From: Brasilonema angustatum HA4187-MV1 | GTDB taxonomy: Bacteria > Cyanobacteriota > Cyanobacteriia > Cyanobacteriales > Nostocaceae | Reading direction: 5' to 3' | Assembly (NCBI GenBank): GCA_019359695.1 | Contig: JAHHGV010000021.1 | Span: 78,663 to 142,662 of the forward strand | Length of the DNA: 64,000 nucleotides | Shown here: piece by piece, positions 35,891 through 45,073 of the stretch | Layout: every line of letters begins with the position of its first letter | Position numbering within the stretch: the stretch's first letter is position 1 | Position numbers and translations under genes: made by a program | The notes under the pieces: generated by a model | Told to the model about the DNA's origin: nothing | The model's input: the letters and a program-made list of their open reading frames with translations, nothing else | Databases searched by the model: none

Positions 35891-36505
35891 TTAATCATTC
35901 TCAGCGCTAGTGAGTGTGCTAGGAATGCGGGAATCAACAAATGCCTGGGATACATTTGGGATAAACCAGTTCATTTTGTCAGAATCAACGATTTTGGCAG
36001 ATGGAACATTGAATTCCCATTCAGAAGTTTCTGAATTTTTCTTCACCAAAAGTTGTGTACCATCTGTGATTTGGACAGATGTAGCACCAGTATTGTCCAA
36101 TCCTGCTACTTTGACATCACTTGGTAGATAAATACCCTGACAATCCCATCCATCTGGTGTGGTTTGACCATTTCCTAAAAAGTAAAGTTGATTGTCGTAG
36201 GAAGACTTGGACTTTTCACCCAAAGGACCATAAATTGCCAAAGTTTCACCAGTTTCATTACGACACTGTCCCCAAGTGACTCCTGACTCGATAGCAGCTT
36301 TTTGAAACTGTAATTCATCAATTTGGCGTTGCACATCTTCAGGTATTGCACCTTCTGCATTTTTCTGCAATTTATCAAGAGTCTTTGTCACTTCAATGTA
36401 ATCAGGGTTTTTGCTAAATTTTGGTCTATCTGCCCAAGAAGGCTGGGCTAAAGTTAAGTTAACCAACATGACAGCGATAACAAGAGCGATTTTCAAAAGT
36501 TTCAT
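35891..36505 (-). CDS. secreted protein of a duplicated family (WGxCRNETG motif), copy 1
   Basis: 204 residues from MKLLKIALVIAVMLVNL, with an AAAGGAG site upstream that decides the start over the ATG at 36559. Signal peptide cleaved near SWADR, then a short coiled helix (DVQRQIDELQFQKAAIE) and a beta-rich domain with WGQCRNETGETLAIYG and GWDCQGIYLPSDVKVAG. The two cysteines could form a disulfide. Copy 2 lies at 38.7 kb on the other strand, with the TauE/DUF1634 genes between. Function unknown. Confidence 0.8.
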   Translation of the reverse strand: MKLLKIALVIAVMLVNLTLAQPSWADRPKFSKNPDYIEVTKTLDKLQKNAEGAIPEDVQRQIDELQFQKAAIESGVTWGQCRNETGETLAIYGPLGEKSKSSYDNQLYFLGNGQTTPDGWDCQGIYLPSDVKVAGLDNTGATSVQITDGTQLLVKKNSETSEWEFNVPSAKIVDSDKMNWFIPNVSQAFVDSRIPSTLTSAEND

Positions 36506-36647
36506 CGTTTTTTCTCCTTTGAGAATGACAGTTTTTTTGAAAAATTTGCAACACACCAACTAGTTTGCTATGACTTGGTATGATTTTTGCGTTGGAATTA
36601 CTTTTTTTTATTTTTTTTCTTATTTCCCTCCCTTCATTGCCAGAATC

Positions 36648-37160
36648 TTAGTAATATGCTCCCATAAAGCTATAAATTAACCCAAAAATTCCAAGCAATG
36701 TCATAACTGTGTAGATAAAGTCTCCTTGTCGTACAAAGGTAAACACCGAAAGTGTAACCCGGATGATAGGAATAGCTATGAGTAGTAGAAGTCCAAATAC
36801 AATGATACTGTTGTGACTACCTGACAAAATGCCTCTAATCATAAGCTTTGGAGAGTCAAACACTGATGGTTGTCCTTGGAAAAATTGGTAGTTCGCAGGT
36901 TCCACACCGTAGCGAACTAAATATAAAACTCCACGCACTAACACTGTAGATCAAGCAATTAAAACGCCGTATCTTAATAGGTTGCTAATTAACTGTTCTA
37001 ATTGTTCGTCACTAGATGTTTTCGTGGATTCATGACTAGCACTGTTGAACTCTACAACTTCATTTAACACAGATTGGGAAATATTTTTTCTATCATTTTC
37101 GCCACTGTCAAAGGTAGGTGTAGTAAGAAATCTTTTGTGGTCAAAATTGAATAGATACAT
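36648..37160 (-). pseudogene. DUF1634 membrane protein interrupted by an in-frame TGA
   Basis: Two halves read in the same frame: the first 69 residues end in LEQLISNLLRYGVLIA, then TGA (36951-36953), then STVLVRGVLYLVRYGVEPANY and two further membrane segments. Together they give a full-length DUF1634 protein (about 170 codons) of the kind that accompanies TauE/SafE exporters. The start codon is 1 base after the stop of the exporter gene. A single nonsense substitution explains it (for example TGG or CGA to TGA); readthrough or restart at the GTG 36944 cannot be excluded. Sequencing error is the other option. Confidence 0.82.
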
Positions 37161-37161
37161 T

Positions 37162-37998
37162 TTAAAATCCCCCAGCTAAACTGTTGTAGATCATCTTTAA
37201 TGCCATTGCTGCAAGCACGAAACAAAAGATAATTCTTAAGGTTTGAGTCTTAGCTCCTACCAATACTCTTGCTCCCAATAACGCACCAGGCAAGACACCC
37301 AACATTACGGGCATTGTCACTCCTGGCTCGATATAACCCCACGCTAAGTACACACCTGCCGATGCTGCTGCTGTCACACCAATCATAAAATTGCTGGTGC
37401 TTGTGGAAACTTTAAACGGCAAACCCATCGCTTGATCCATTGCCAGAACCTTGAATGCTCCTGAACCAATGCCAAGTAAACCAGAAAGTACTCCAGCTAT
37501 CAACATGATGCAAAACCCAACTGGTACAGAATGAACTTGGTATGCCATTAGCCCTTCAGGAGTAGGGTAAGTGCTATTGAGTCTGAGATCACTTGCTAAG
37601 GGATCAGGTGATTTATCATCAGTGTCTTCTATTCTGGGTTGTCCTGATAGGTACGCTGAATAGAGTAAGACAAGGGCAAGTATGACTGTAAGCGCTTTAA
37701 TAGAAATAAAAGATGCAACCAAAGCTCCTATCAAAGCTCCAGCAATTGTTGCGACTTCTAAAAACATTCCCAGACGCAAATTAGTATAGCCTTTTTTTAT
37801 ATATGTAGATGCAGCCGCACAGGAAGTAGCAATAACAGATACCAGTGAAGCACCAATAGCATATCGAATATCAACTCCAAATACTGAGGTTAATAAGGGA
37901 ACAATGACGACTCCACCCCCTAACCCAGTAAGCGCACCTAAAAAGCCAGCAATAAATGAACCCATGCAAATTAGCAGAGAAAATTCTAGGATGTTCAC
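37162..37998 (-). CDS. TauE/SafE family anion exporter/permease
   Basis: 278 residues with about eight membrane segments. The family repeat motif is seen twice: FIAGFLGALTGLGGGVVIVPLL (residues about 15-36) and GVLSGLLGIGSGAFKVLAMD (about 167-186). Family members move sulfite, sulfoacetate or other organosulfur anions. Downstream, with a 1-base gap, is the interrupted DUF1634 gene, a regular partner. Sulfate-uptake genes lie 2 kb away, but on the other side of the paralogous secreted gene. The actual substrate is unknown. Confidence 0.88.
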   Translation of the reverse strand: MNILEFSLLICMGSFIAGFLGALTGLGGGVVIVPLLTSVFGVDIRYAIGASLVSVIATSCAAASTYIKKGYTNLRLGMFLEVATIAGALIGALVASFISIKALTVILALVLLYSAYLSGQPRIEDTDDKSPDPLASDLRLNSTYPTPEGLMAYQVHSVPVGFCIMLIAGVLSGLLGIGSGAFKVLAMDQAMGLPFKVSTSTSNFMIGVTAAASAGVYLAWGYIEPGVTMPVMLGVLPGALLGARVLVGAKTQTLRIIFCFVLAAMALKMIYNSLAGGF

Positions 37999-38695
37999 AA
38001 ATCATTCCTCTTGTTGGTAGATGCACAGCAAAACTGCGATTTTTTTGTTAGAACTTTTTCTTTATGTAAAGGTAGTTTCAATTGACATTTTATTTGATTA
38101 GTTCTACCCTTTGACTTCAGTCTATGTATAAGGCTAGTTTTACTTTAAGATTCCTAATCGATACAATCAAATACTATTTTTATTGAAAATAATAAATAAA
38201 AGTAATTCATGGGAGTAAGCAGAGGACGACTCAAGCTGATTAACTATCAATCTGACTCACTCTGACAGAGTGAGTCACTGAAATCTTGTATACCCTCAAA
38301 CCTGAATCGTTACCAAAAATAAGTCCTGACTTTTACAGAGTTTACATTTCTTGAAAAACCTTCATCACTTATATTTATTGATTTGAAAATAAATAACGTT
38401 TGCTTTTGACAGTAAAGTTCCCTAAAGTGAAAACCAACAAACGAGTTGATAACTTATACAACATGACGACAAATAAGTCAGTGAAGAACTCAACTAAAAA
38501 GTGTATTTTTTAATACAATTTACTAATCATTGCTGTCTCCAAATGACTATTATAATTTTGATAAAAAAGAATATTTGATGCCATCAAAGGTGGTTAGATA
38601 TGATAAAGTCAACAAGTGAATTTTGTCAAAAAATTTTCAGGCAAAATAACATACTTTTTAGTGAAAAAGACTATTTTCTGTTAAAAAGGAGAAAA
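37999..38695. other. intergenic region with perfect palindrome
   Basis: About 700 bases, no gene. TGACTCACTCTG-A-CAGAGTGAGTCA at 38253-38277 is a perfect inverted repeat with 12-base arms, about 255 bases upstream of the exporter start and 420 before the secreted gene. Confidence 0.6.
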
Positions 38696-39403
38696 ATGGT
38701 GAAAATATTCAAGCCAATTTTAGTGTTTATTTTCCTGCTGCTCAATCTAGTTATCGCTCAGCCTTCATTTGCAGATCCAATCGCAGAAAAGAGTCCTGAG
38801 TATGCTCAGATTACTCAACAGCTTAATCAACTCTTACAGGCAAGGAGTAACCCATCAGCAACTAGTTACAATACTGTAGAGCAACTTCAAAAGAGCATCT
38901 CTGATTTACAGTTCCAGAAGTATATTATGGAAACCACAGAGGACTGGGGCGTCTGTCGCAATGAAACTGGAAGGACATTAGCTGTTTACGCTCATAAACC
39001 CAGCAAATATGGCTCTTCTGCCAACAGCCTCTTTTACCTGGGAAATGGTCGAAAGACAGACGATGAATGGGACTGTGATGGCATTTACCTGCCGAGTGGT
39101 GTGAACGTAGCTGGTATAAGCGTTCCTGTTGCAGAAAATCCCGTTACAGAAAATCCCGTTGCAGAAAATCCCGTTACAGAAAATCCCGTTGCAGCAAATC
39201 AACAGCAACAGCCAAGGCAGCCTCTATATGTCAAGATTGTGGATGGAACGAACTTAATTGTAAGAAGCAATCCATTAACTGGCGAGATTGAATTGAATGC
39301 ACCTCCTGCTGGTGTTTTCAGTTTAGGCGAGTTAAACCCAACAGTTCCTTATTTGTCTCAAGCACAAATAGACGCACAAGTTCCCAACGCACCGATTGAT
39401 TAG
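38696..39403 (+). CDS. secreted protein of a duplicated family (WGxCRNETG motif), copy 2
   Basis: 235 residues from MVKIFKPILVFIFLLL; AAGGAG just upstream decides the start over the ATG at 38600. Signal peptide cleaved near SFADP, coiled helix with SISDLQFQKYIME, then WGVCRNETGRTLAVYA, YLGNGRKTDDEWDCDGIYLPSG, and a C-terminal VKIVDGTNLIVR like copy 1. Between the two halves of the domain is a repeat of the five-residue unit ENPV(A/T) (about residues 145-165) coded by tandem 15-bp units. Function unknown. Confidence 0.8.
   Translation: MVKIFKPILVFIFLLLNLVIAQPSFADPIAEKSPEYAQITQQLNQLLQARSNPSATSYNTVEQLQKSISDLQFQKYIMETTEDWGVCRNETGRTLAVYAHKPSKYGSSANSLFYLGNGRKTDDEWDCDGIYLPSGVNVAGISVPVAENPVTENPVAENPVTENPVAANQQQQPRQPLYVKIVDGTNLIVRSNPLTGEIELNAPPAGVFSLGELNPTVPYLSQAQIDAQVPNAPID
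39126..39195 (+). repeat. tandem 15-bp repeats coding ENPV(A/T)
   Basis: Units GTTGCAGAAAATCCC and GTTACAGAAAATCCC alternate, about five in all, inside the secreted protein gene. In-frame, so slippage would change the length without breaking the protein. Confidence 0.8.
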
Positions 39404-39816
39404 GCCAGACCAGTGCGAATGACGGCTTTCCCGACCTAGGCATCTGGCGTATGCGCTTTGCGCACGCCTAGAGGTCTAAAGCGTTTGCGCAGCGCCCCTT
39501 TTAGGGGCTAGCGGAACCGTTCGGCACGACGGGGCCGTGCCCGTTAGGCGCAGCCGTGGCGTTAGCCATAGGGCTCAGGTTCTCCCCGATAGCCCTCCGG
39601 GTTCCCCAGTCGCCTGACGCCACATTCTTCAACGGGGGGAACCCCCGCACAGAAGTGGCTCCGGAGGGAGACCCTCCCGCAGCGCTGGACTCACCGTAAG
39701 GCGTGGCGTTAGCCATAGGGTGAATTATTTTCTCTGACACTCTTACCCAACGAAGCTTTTTTTAGAGCAATACGGTTCAGATAAGCTCACAGCTACTAAC
39801 TGAACCGTATTATTTT
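39404..39816. repeat. mosaic G+C-rich intergenic repeat, copy D
   Basis: No gene. Blocks match the left-edge copy (GCGAATGACGGCTTTCCCGA) and the copy at 41.4 kb. The part at 39577-39707 is a 131-bp near-identical direct repeat of 41468-41599 (one 1-base gap seen). Confidence 0.85.
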
Positions 39817-40929
39817 TTAGCGTCTTCCTCCCTGAATCTTGTCAAAAACAGTTCCATCTGCAAAAAACTTCTTCTGAACTGCGTCCCAGCCACCGAAGTT
39901 TGAAACTGTGTAGAGTTTGCCAACCTTCGGAAACTGTTTCTGTGTTTCGCCAGCTACTGTAGAGTTAACAGAGCGAAACCCAACTTTAGTAAATTCCCGT
40001 TGTGCTTCTGGTGTGAAGAGGAACTTGACAAAAGCTTCTGCAACTTGCCGAGTACCGCGTTTATCCACCACCTTGTCTACCACAGCAACTGGGGCGTCAA
40101 TGGAAACGTTGACTTGAGGAATCACCACAGTATTGTCAGATTCACCTTTCTGTTTAGCTAGGATCTCCTCATTTTCATAGTTCAACAATACATCGCCTTG
40201 ATTTCGCTTGTAGAAGGTATCACTGGCTTCCCGCGCATCCTTTGGCAGCACAGGGGTATTTTTGTAAACCTTAGAGACATAATCCAGGGCTTTTGTGTCA
40301 TTTCCTCCAGATTGAGTTACTGAACCCCACAGTCCCAAGAAGTTCCAACGGGCACCTCCAGAAGTTTTGGGATTGGCAGTTATGACGCTGACTCCTGGTT
40401 TAACCAAGTCGTTCCAATCACGAATTTGTTTAGGATTGCCTTTACGAGTCACCAACGCAACCACCGACTTAGTGACGATCGCATTGTTAGGAGCCTTTTT
40501 TTCCCAGCCTGAACCGATTAGCCCTGCCTTCTGGATTTGGTTCACGTCTTGTCCTAACGCCAGCGCTACTACATCTGCTTCCAAACCATCAATGACTGCT
40601 CGTGTTTGGGAACCAGAACCACCGTAACTCTCCCGAAAAGTGACGTCCTGTTTACGCTCTTGCTTCCACTTTTTAACAAATAGTGGAATGATTTTTGAGT
40701 AAGCCTCTTTGGTCACAGCGTAGGAAACCAGAGTTAATTCAAGTGGTTTTTGGTTCTGACTGATGAGTTCAGGCTTAGTGCTAGAAGTTGGGTTTTGTAG
40801 AGTCGCTCCTGCATAGACGGGTACGATCGCACCAACGCTTAAACCAGCAGCAATGAACAGGGTACGGGCACGGGTTGAAGACTTTTGCCACGGTTGTGAA
40901 CAAGACTTCAAAGTTTTGATTAGATCCAT
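39817..40929 (-). CDS. sbpA: sulfate ABC transporter substrate-binding protein (intact copy)
   Basis: 370 residues from MDLIKTLKSCSQPW; an ATG at 41055 would add 42 unlike residues. Signal peptide (about 20-42, no lipobox cysteine), then the Sbp/CysP fold: LTLVSYAVTKEAYSKIIP, SYGGSGSQTRAVIDGLEADVVALALG, NPKTSGGARWNFLGLWG and TFYKRNQGDVLLNYENE. It binds sulfate or thiosulfate in the periplasm for CysTWA. It lies alone on the minus strand between two long direct repeats, 3 kb before the permease genes. Its paralog at 42.9 kb is frameshifted, so this may be the working copy. Confidence 0.93.
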   Translation of the reverse strand: MDLIKTLKSCSQPWQKSSTRARTLFIAAGLSVGAIVPVYAGATLQNPTSSTKPELISQNQKPLELTLVSYAVTKEAYSKIIPLFVKKWKQERKQDVTFRESYGGSGSQTRAVIDGLEADVVALALGQDVNQIQKAGLIGSGWEKKAPNNAIVTKSVVALVTRKGNPKQIRDWNDLVKPGVSVITANPKTSGGARWNFLGLWGSVTQSGGNDTKALDYVSKVYKNTPVLPKDAREASDTFYKRNQGDVLLNYENEEILAKQKGESDNTVVIPQVNVSIDAPVAVVDKVVDKRGTRQVAEAFVKFLFTPEAQREFTKVGFRSVNSTVAGETQKQFPKVGKLYTVSNFGGWDAVQKKFFADGTVFDKIQGGRR

Positions 40930-41962
40930 TATTGAAAATTGCTCCAGAAATAAAAATACGGTTATTTGATTGGGAAAAGTGTTTCTTGATATAATACAAT
41001 TCCATAGACTGATTAAAAAATCAAGTACCTGTGCTAGCCATAACTCGCGATTCACAGAAATCAGTTTTTAAGACCAAGTGTGAGCAACTCAGTACTACAG
41101 GCTAGTTCCCTGACTAACAGCGTTTTTCAATTGATTTCACTCCCGTTTCACCAAACCCTGAAAAACTGCAGTGCTGTATTACAAGTAACGGGTTTAGAGC
41201 TAACGTTTAAGCGGAAAAATCGCCCCAATGGTCAAGTGGTATACAAAAAGAATAACTTTTTATCGCTTCGCTCCTGGGTGTAGGGGTGTAGGGGAAAGAC
41301 TTGAAAATGTACACCCCGCCCTCTTGCGCAATGGGGTTTAAAACCCCACCGTCTTTTACGGGAGCCAGTACTTGATGAGGGTCTCCCTCACGCTTGTTCT
41401 GGTGAGACAGCGCGAATGACGGCTCTCCCGCTCTCGGGCGTGACTGCGCTCTTCGCAGCGGAACCGGAGGTTCTCCCCGATAGCCCTCCGGGTTCCCCAG
41501 TCGCCTAGACGCCACATTCTTCAACGGGGGGAACCCCCGCACAGAAGTGGCTCCGGAGGGAGACCCTCCCGCAGCGCTGGACTCACCGTAAGGCGTGGCC
41601 GTTCCCACTAGGGGGTTGTCAACAAGACGGTTGGGGTCTAAAACCCCAACCGATTGCTCCCCCCCTACACCCTTACAGCCTTACACCCCTTCTTCTTTAT
41701 GGGGCATCTTACGGAGGCACCGCAGTTTTTCGCGCTTTATTAGCCCAACCCTCCTTCCCTCTTTCCCAGCCTACGGCGGGCGACCTACGCTAACACTCCT
41801 TCAAGAGTGATTCGTAACGGGTTGCAATCGCTGCCCGTGAAGCGTTCCTATAGAACTGAAGAGTGAATTTTTGTGGAATGAAACATTCGTACCAGATCAA
41901 TTGAGCGATTCTGGATTATCTTGATCCCAGCCACTAGTCTAAAATTCAGAGTTTCAACATCC
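40930..41962. other. gene-free region with mosaic repeat, copy E
   Basis: About 1 kb without a credible gene. 41275-41690 is mosaic repeat, with GTGTAGGG units, the 132-bp copy 41468-41599, and the hairpins GGGGTTTTAAACCCC-type (about 41332-41347) and CGGTTGGGGTCTAAAACCCC (from 41631). Open frames here are translated repeats. Confidence 0.75.
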
Positions 41963-42736
41963 ATGTGCCAACTGCTGGGAATGAATTGTAATGTACCAAC
42001 TGATATTTGCTTTTCTTTTGAGGGCTTTTCGACGCGGGGAGGCAAAACTGACGACCATCGTGATGGTTGGGGCATTGCTTTCTTTGAAGGGAAAGGATGC
42101 CGATTTTTTTTAGATGCCAAACCCTCTGTTTTCTCTCCCGTAGCTGAGTTTGTGCGACACTACCCTATCCACTCCACTCACGTGATTGCCCATATCCGCA
42201 AAGCGACTCAAGGCAAAGTTGCTTTGGAAAACTGCCATCCCTTCCGTCGTGAACTGTGGGGAAAATACTGGGTGTTTGCCCACAATGGAGATTTGCCAGG
42301 TTTTGATCCTAAGGACTTTAATTTTTTTCAACCTGTAGGCAACACCGATAGTGAAAAAGCTTTTTGTCTGATACTGGAAAGATTACGAGAATGTTTCCCT
42401 CAACACAAGCCTCCCTTGGAGAAACTAACGTCAGTCCTCACGGAAATCACTCAGGATATATCAGAAAAAGGTATTTTTAACTACTTACTTTCGGATGGCG
42501 AACACTTTTTTGCTCACTGCTCAACAAAACTCAGCTACATCGTACGTCAAGCGCCCTTTGCGGCTGCTCATTTAATTGACCAAGACGTAACTGTTGATTT
42601 TAGTGAATTGACCAGTCCGAGCGATCGCGTTGCTGTCATCGCCACCACTCCTCTGACTGACAACGAAGTCTGGACGCAAATCCTCCCCGGAGAACTGCTA
42701 ATCTTTGAAGATGGGTTACCCCATAAGTTTCCATAG
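41963..42736 (+). CDS. class II glutamine amidotransferase-like protein
   Basis: 257 residues from MCQLLGMNCNVP; the ATG at 41921 would add 14 residues, and only the later one puts Cys at position 2 as the N-terminal nucleophile of class II amidotransferases. Motifs: HRDGWGIAFFEG, HVIAHIRKATQGKV, HPFRRELWGKYWVFAHNGDLPG and NTDSEKAF. It resembles YafJ-type stand-alone glutaminase domains without a synthetase part. Substrate unknown. It sits between the two sbp genes and may be an unrelated neighbour. Confidence 0.9.
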   Translation: MCQLLGMNCNVPTDICFSFEGFSTRGGKTDDHRDGWGIAFFEGKGCRFFLDAKPSVFSPVAEFVRHYPIHSTHVIAHIRKATQGKVALENCHPFRRELWGKYWVFAHNGDLPGFDPKDFNFFQPVGNTDSEKAFCLILERLRECFPQHKPPLEKLTSVLTEITQDISEKGIFNYLLSDGEHFFAHCSTKLSYIVRQAPFAAAHLIDQDVTVDFSELTSPSDRVAVIATTPLTDNEVWTQILPGELLIFEDGLPHKFP

Positions 42737-42908
42737 CTGGTTTCTACAACAGTTTCTATAGCAATAGCTCCCAAAAACTTCCACTTTTCTTATCAAGAAG
42801 TGATGAATTTCTCTTGCATTTTCGGCAAATTCTATGTATTATCTCTCACAATGAGCTATAAATACGGTTAAGTTAGCGCTATGCCGTAAAATGTCAGGGA
42901 AAAACAAT

Positions 42909-44068
42909 ATGAGTTTTTGGCAGCAGATCTTAGAATCAAAGCAAATATTCTTAAAAATAGTTAATAAATTTAGGTTTAATTCTATAAAAGGCTTTCTATC
43001 GCTGTTTTTGGTGGGAGTCAGTTTGAGTGTAGCGATCGCTGCTTGCTCTGGTAATGGTGCAAGTAATTCCTCCACTAGCACTGATGCAGGTGGTTCCACT
43101 GCAACTCCTGTAGCAGCCAACAAGCAAGATGTGAGATTAACTCTTGTTTCTTTTGCCGTCACAAAAGCAGCTCACGACGCTATTATTCCAAAATTTGTCG
43201 AACAGTGGAAGAAAGAACATAATCAAAATGTCTCTTTTGACCAAAGCTATGGGGGTTCTGGTTCTCAAACTCGTGCTGTGATTGATGGTTTAGAAGCAGA
43301 TGTTGTTCACCTAGCACTTGGGTTAGACGTAGACAAAATTCAGAAGGCTAAGTTAATTGAGCCAGGATGGGAGAAAGAATTTCCCAATAATGGCATTGTC
43401 TCCAAATCTGTTGCTGCATTAGTCACTCGCTCAGGCAATCCAAAAGGTATCAAAACTTGGGCAGATTTGGCAAAGGATAATGTAAAGTTAATTACCGCTG
43501 ACCCCAAAACCTCTGGTATCGCTCGTTGGAACTTCCTCGCGCTTTGGAATTCAGTCGCGAAAACAGGAGGAGGAGATCAAAAAGCGCTAGAATTTGTGAC
43601 CAAGGTTTACAAAAATGTGCCTATTTTAACAAAAGATGCTCGTGAAGCAACTGATATCTTTGCTAAGCGGGGTCAAGGGGGCGGGGTCAAGGGGATGCGC
43701 TAATCAACTACGAAAACGAGATTATTCTTGCGCAACAAAAGGGCGAAAAAGTAGATTACGTCATTCCTGATGTAAACGTCTCCATCGACAATCCAATCGC
43801 AATTGTAGATCAGAACGTCGATAAACACCGAAATCGGGAAGTTGCTGAAGCTTTTGTCAAATACCTGTACACTCCAGAAGCACAGCAGGAATTTGCCAAA
43901 GTGGGATTCCGACCTATAGAAGAAACTCCACAGACCAAGGAACTTGCAAGCAAATATCCCAAGGTCAAAAGTCTAGGTACAGTTCAAGATTATGGCGGTT
44001 GGGATCAAATCCAAAAGAAATTCTTCGACGATGGAGCTGTTTTTGACCAAATTCAAGCAAAAAAATAA
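42909..44068 (+). pseudogene. sbpA: second sulfate-binding protein gene, frameshifted by a 14-bp duplication
   Basis: The first frame (to the TAA at 43701-43703) gives a lipoprotein signal (VAIAACSGN), LTLVSFAVTKAAHDAIIP, SYGGSGSQTRAVIDGLEADVVHLALG, and reads up to DIFAKRGQG, then ends out of frame. The other frame continues from 43694 with DALINYENEIILAQQKGE and the usual C-terminus ending at 44068. Between them a 14-bp unit CGGGGTCAAGGGG(G/A) is tandemly duplicated (43668-43681, 43682-43695); removing one copy restores the frame. The ATG at 42891 is an alternative start. It heads the cysT-cysW operon, so it is probably the original operon copy. Confidence 0.9.
43668..43695 (+). repeat. 14-bp tandem duplication causing the sbp frameshift
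   Basis: Two copies of CGGGGTCAAGGGG plus one base (G, then A). The copies differ only at that last base. Loss of one copy gives KRGQGDALINYENE, the normal family sequence. Confidence 0.92.
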
Positions 44069-44070
44069 AT

Positions 44071-44115
44071 AGTCATTAGTCATTAGTCATTAGTCACTAC
44101 TAACGACTAATGACT
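44071..44115. repeat. heptamer AGTCATT repeat with hairpin
   Basis: Three AGTCATT units and one AGTCACT; AGTCATTAGTC (44085-44095) pairs with GACTAATGACT (44105-44115). It lies between the sbp pseudogene and cysT. Confidence 0.75.
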
Positions 44116-44185
44116 CCCTCATCTTCCCCCACTTCCCCTGCTCCCCTATCTCCCCCAAGTTCCCCTACTTTCTCACTCACTGCTT

Positions 44186-45073
44186 ATGACTATATCTTCA
44201 CCTCCATCATCTTCACAGGAAAAACAGGTTCGTCGAAAACCTCCAGGTTGGAAGAGCTACCTGGTTGGTTTGGCTAAGCTTCCCTGGACATGGCGAATTA
44301 CTTTCTTGTACTTAGCTGTAATGTTGTTTTTACCAGTGACTGCGATGTTACTGAAAGCAGGTACCGAACCTCCGGCTAAGTTTTGGGAAATTGCCACCAG
44401 TGAAATTGCGATCTCGACATACCAAGTCACTTTTTTAACAGCGCTAGCAGCAGGTCTCATCAATGGTGTCTTTGGCACACTTATTGCTTGGGTGTTTGTC
44501 CGCTATGATTTTCCTTTTAAGCGTTTGCTTGATGCCACTGTGGATTTACCGTTTGCGTTACCAACTGCGGTGGCAGGGCTAACTTTAGCGACAGTTTACA
44601 GCGACAATGGCTGGATTGGCTCAATACTTGCACCATTTGGGATTAAGGTTGCTTTCACTCGCTTAGGTGTAGCAGTGGCAATGATATTTATATCCTTACC
44701 TTTTATAGTTAGAACAGTGCAACCTGTACTGCTAGAAATGGAAAAGGAAACTGAAGAAGCAGCTTGGAGCTTGGGTGCATCTGAGTCGCAAACTTTCTGG
44801 AAGGTTATTCTACCACCGTTATTTCCCTCGATATTGACAGGTGTTGCCTTGGGTTTCTCGCGTGCAGTCGGGGAGTATGGCTCGACTGTCATTGTAGCCT
44901 CCAACACTCCCTTCAATGACTTAATTGCACCTGTGCTTATTTTCCAGCGGTTAGAGCAGTATGACTATTCTGGAGCCACCGTTATCGGCGTGGTGTTACT
45001 AGCAATTTCGTTGGTAATGCTGCTGGGAATTAATCTTTTACAAGCTTGGGGACGAAGATATGACGCAAAGTGA
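44186..45073 (+). CDS. cysT: sulfate ABC transporter permease CysT
   Basis: 295 residues, about six or seven membrane segments, permease of the sulfate/thiosulfate importer in the plasma membrane. The EAA loop [25 protein letters not shown] is clear, as are the early [20 protein letters not shown] and the [15 protein letters not shown] signature of CysT. It overlaps cysW by 14 bases, indicating translational coupling. Confidence 0.95.
   Translation: MTISSPPSSSQEKQVRRKPPGWKSYLVGLAKLPWTWRITFLYLAVMLFLPVTAMLLKAGTEPPAKFWEIATSEIAISTYQVTFLTALAAGLINGVFGTLIAWVFVRYDFPFKRLLDATVDLPFALPTAVAGLTLATVYSDNGWIGSILAPFGIKVAFTRLGVAVAMIFISLPFIVRTVQPVLLEMEKETEEAAWSLGASESQTFWKVILPPLFPSILTGVALGFSRAVGEYGSTVIVASNTPFNDLIAPVLIFQRLEQYDYSGATVIGVVLLAISLVMLLGINLLQAWGRRYDAK

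Noticed and set aside
39501..41608. Frames reading GESSAAGGSPSGATSVRG in two places
   Set aside because: These are translations of the mosaic repeats D and E, identical because the DNA repeat is.
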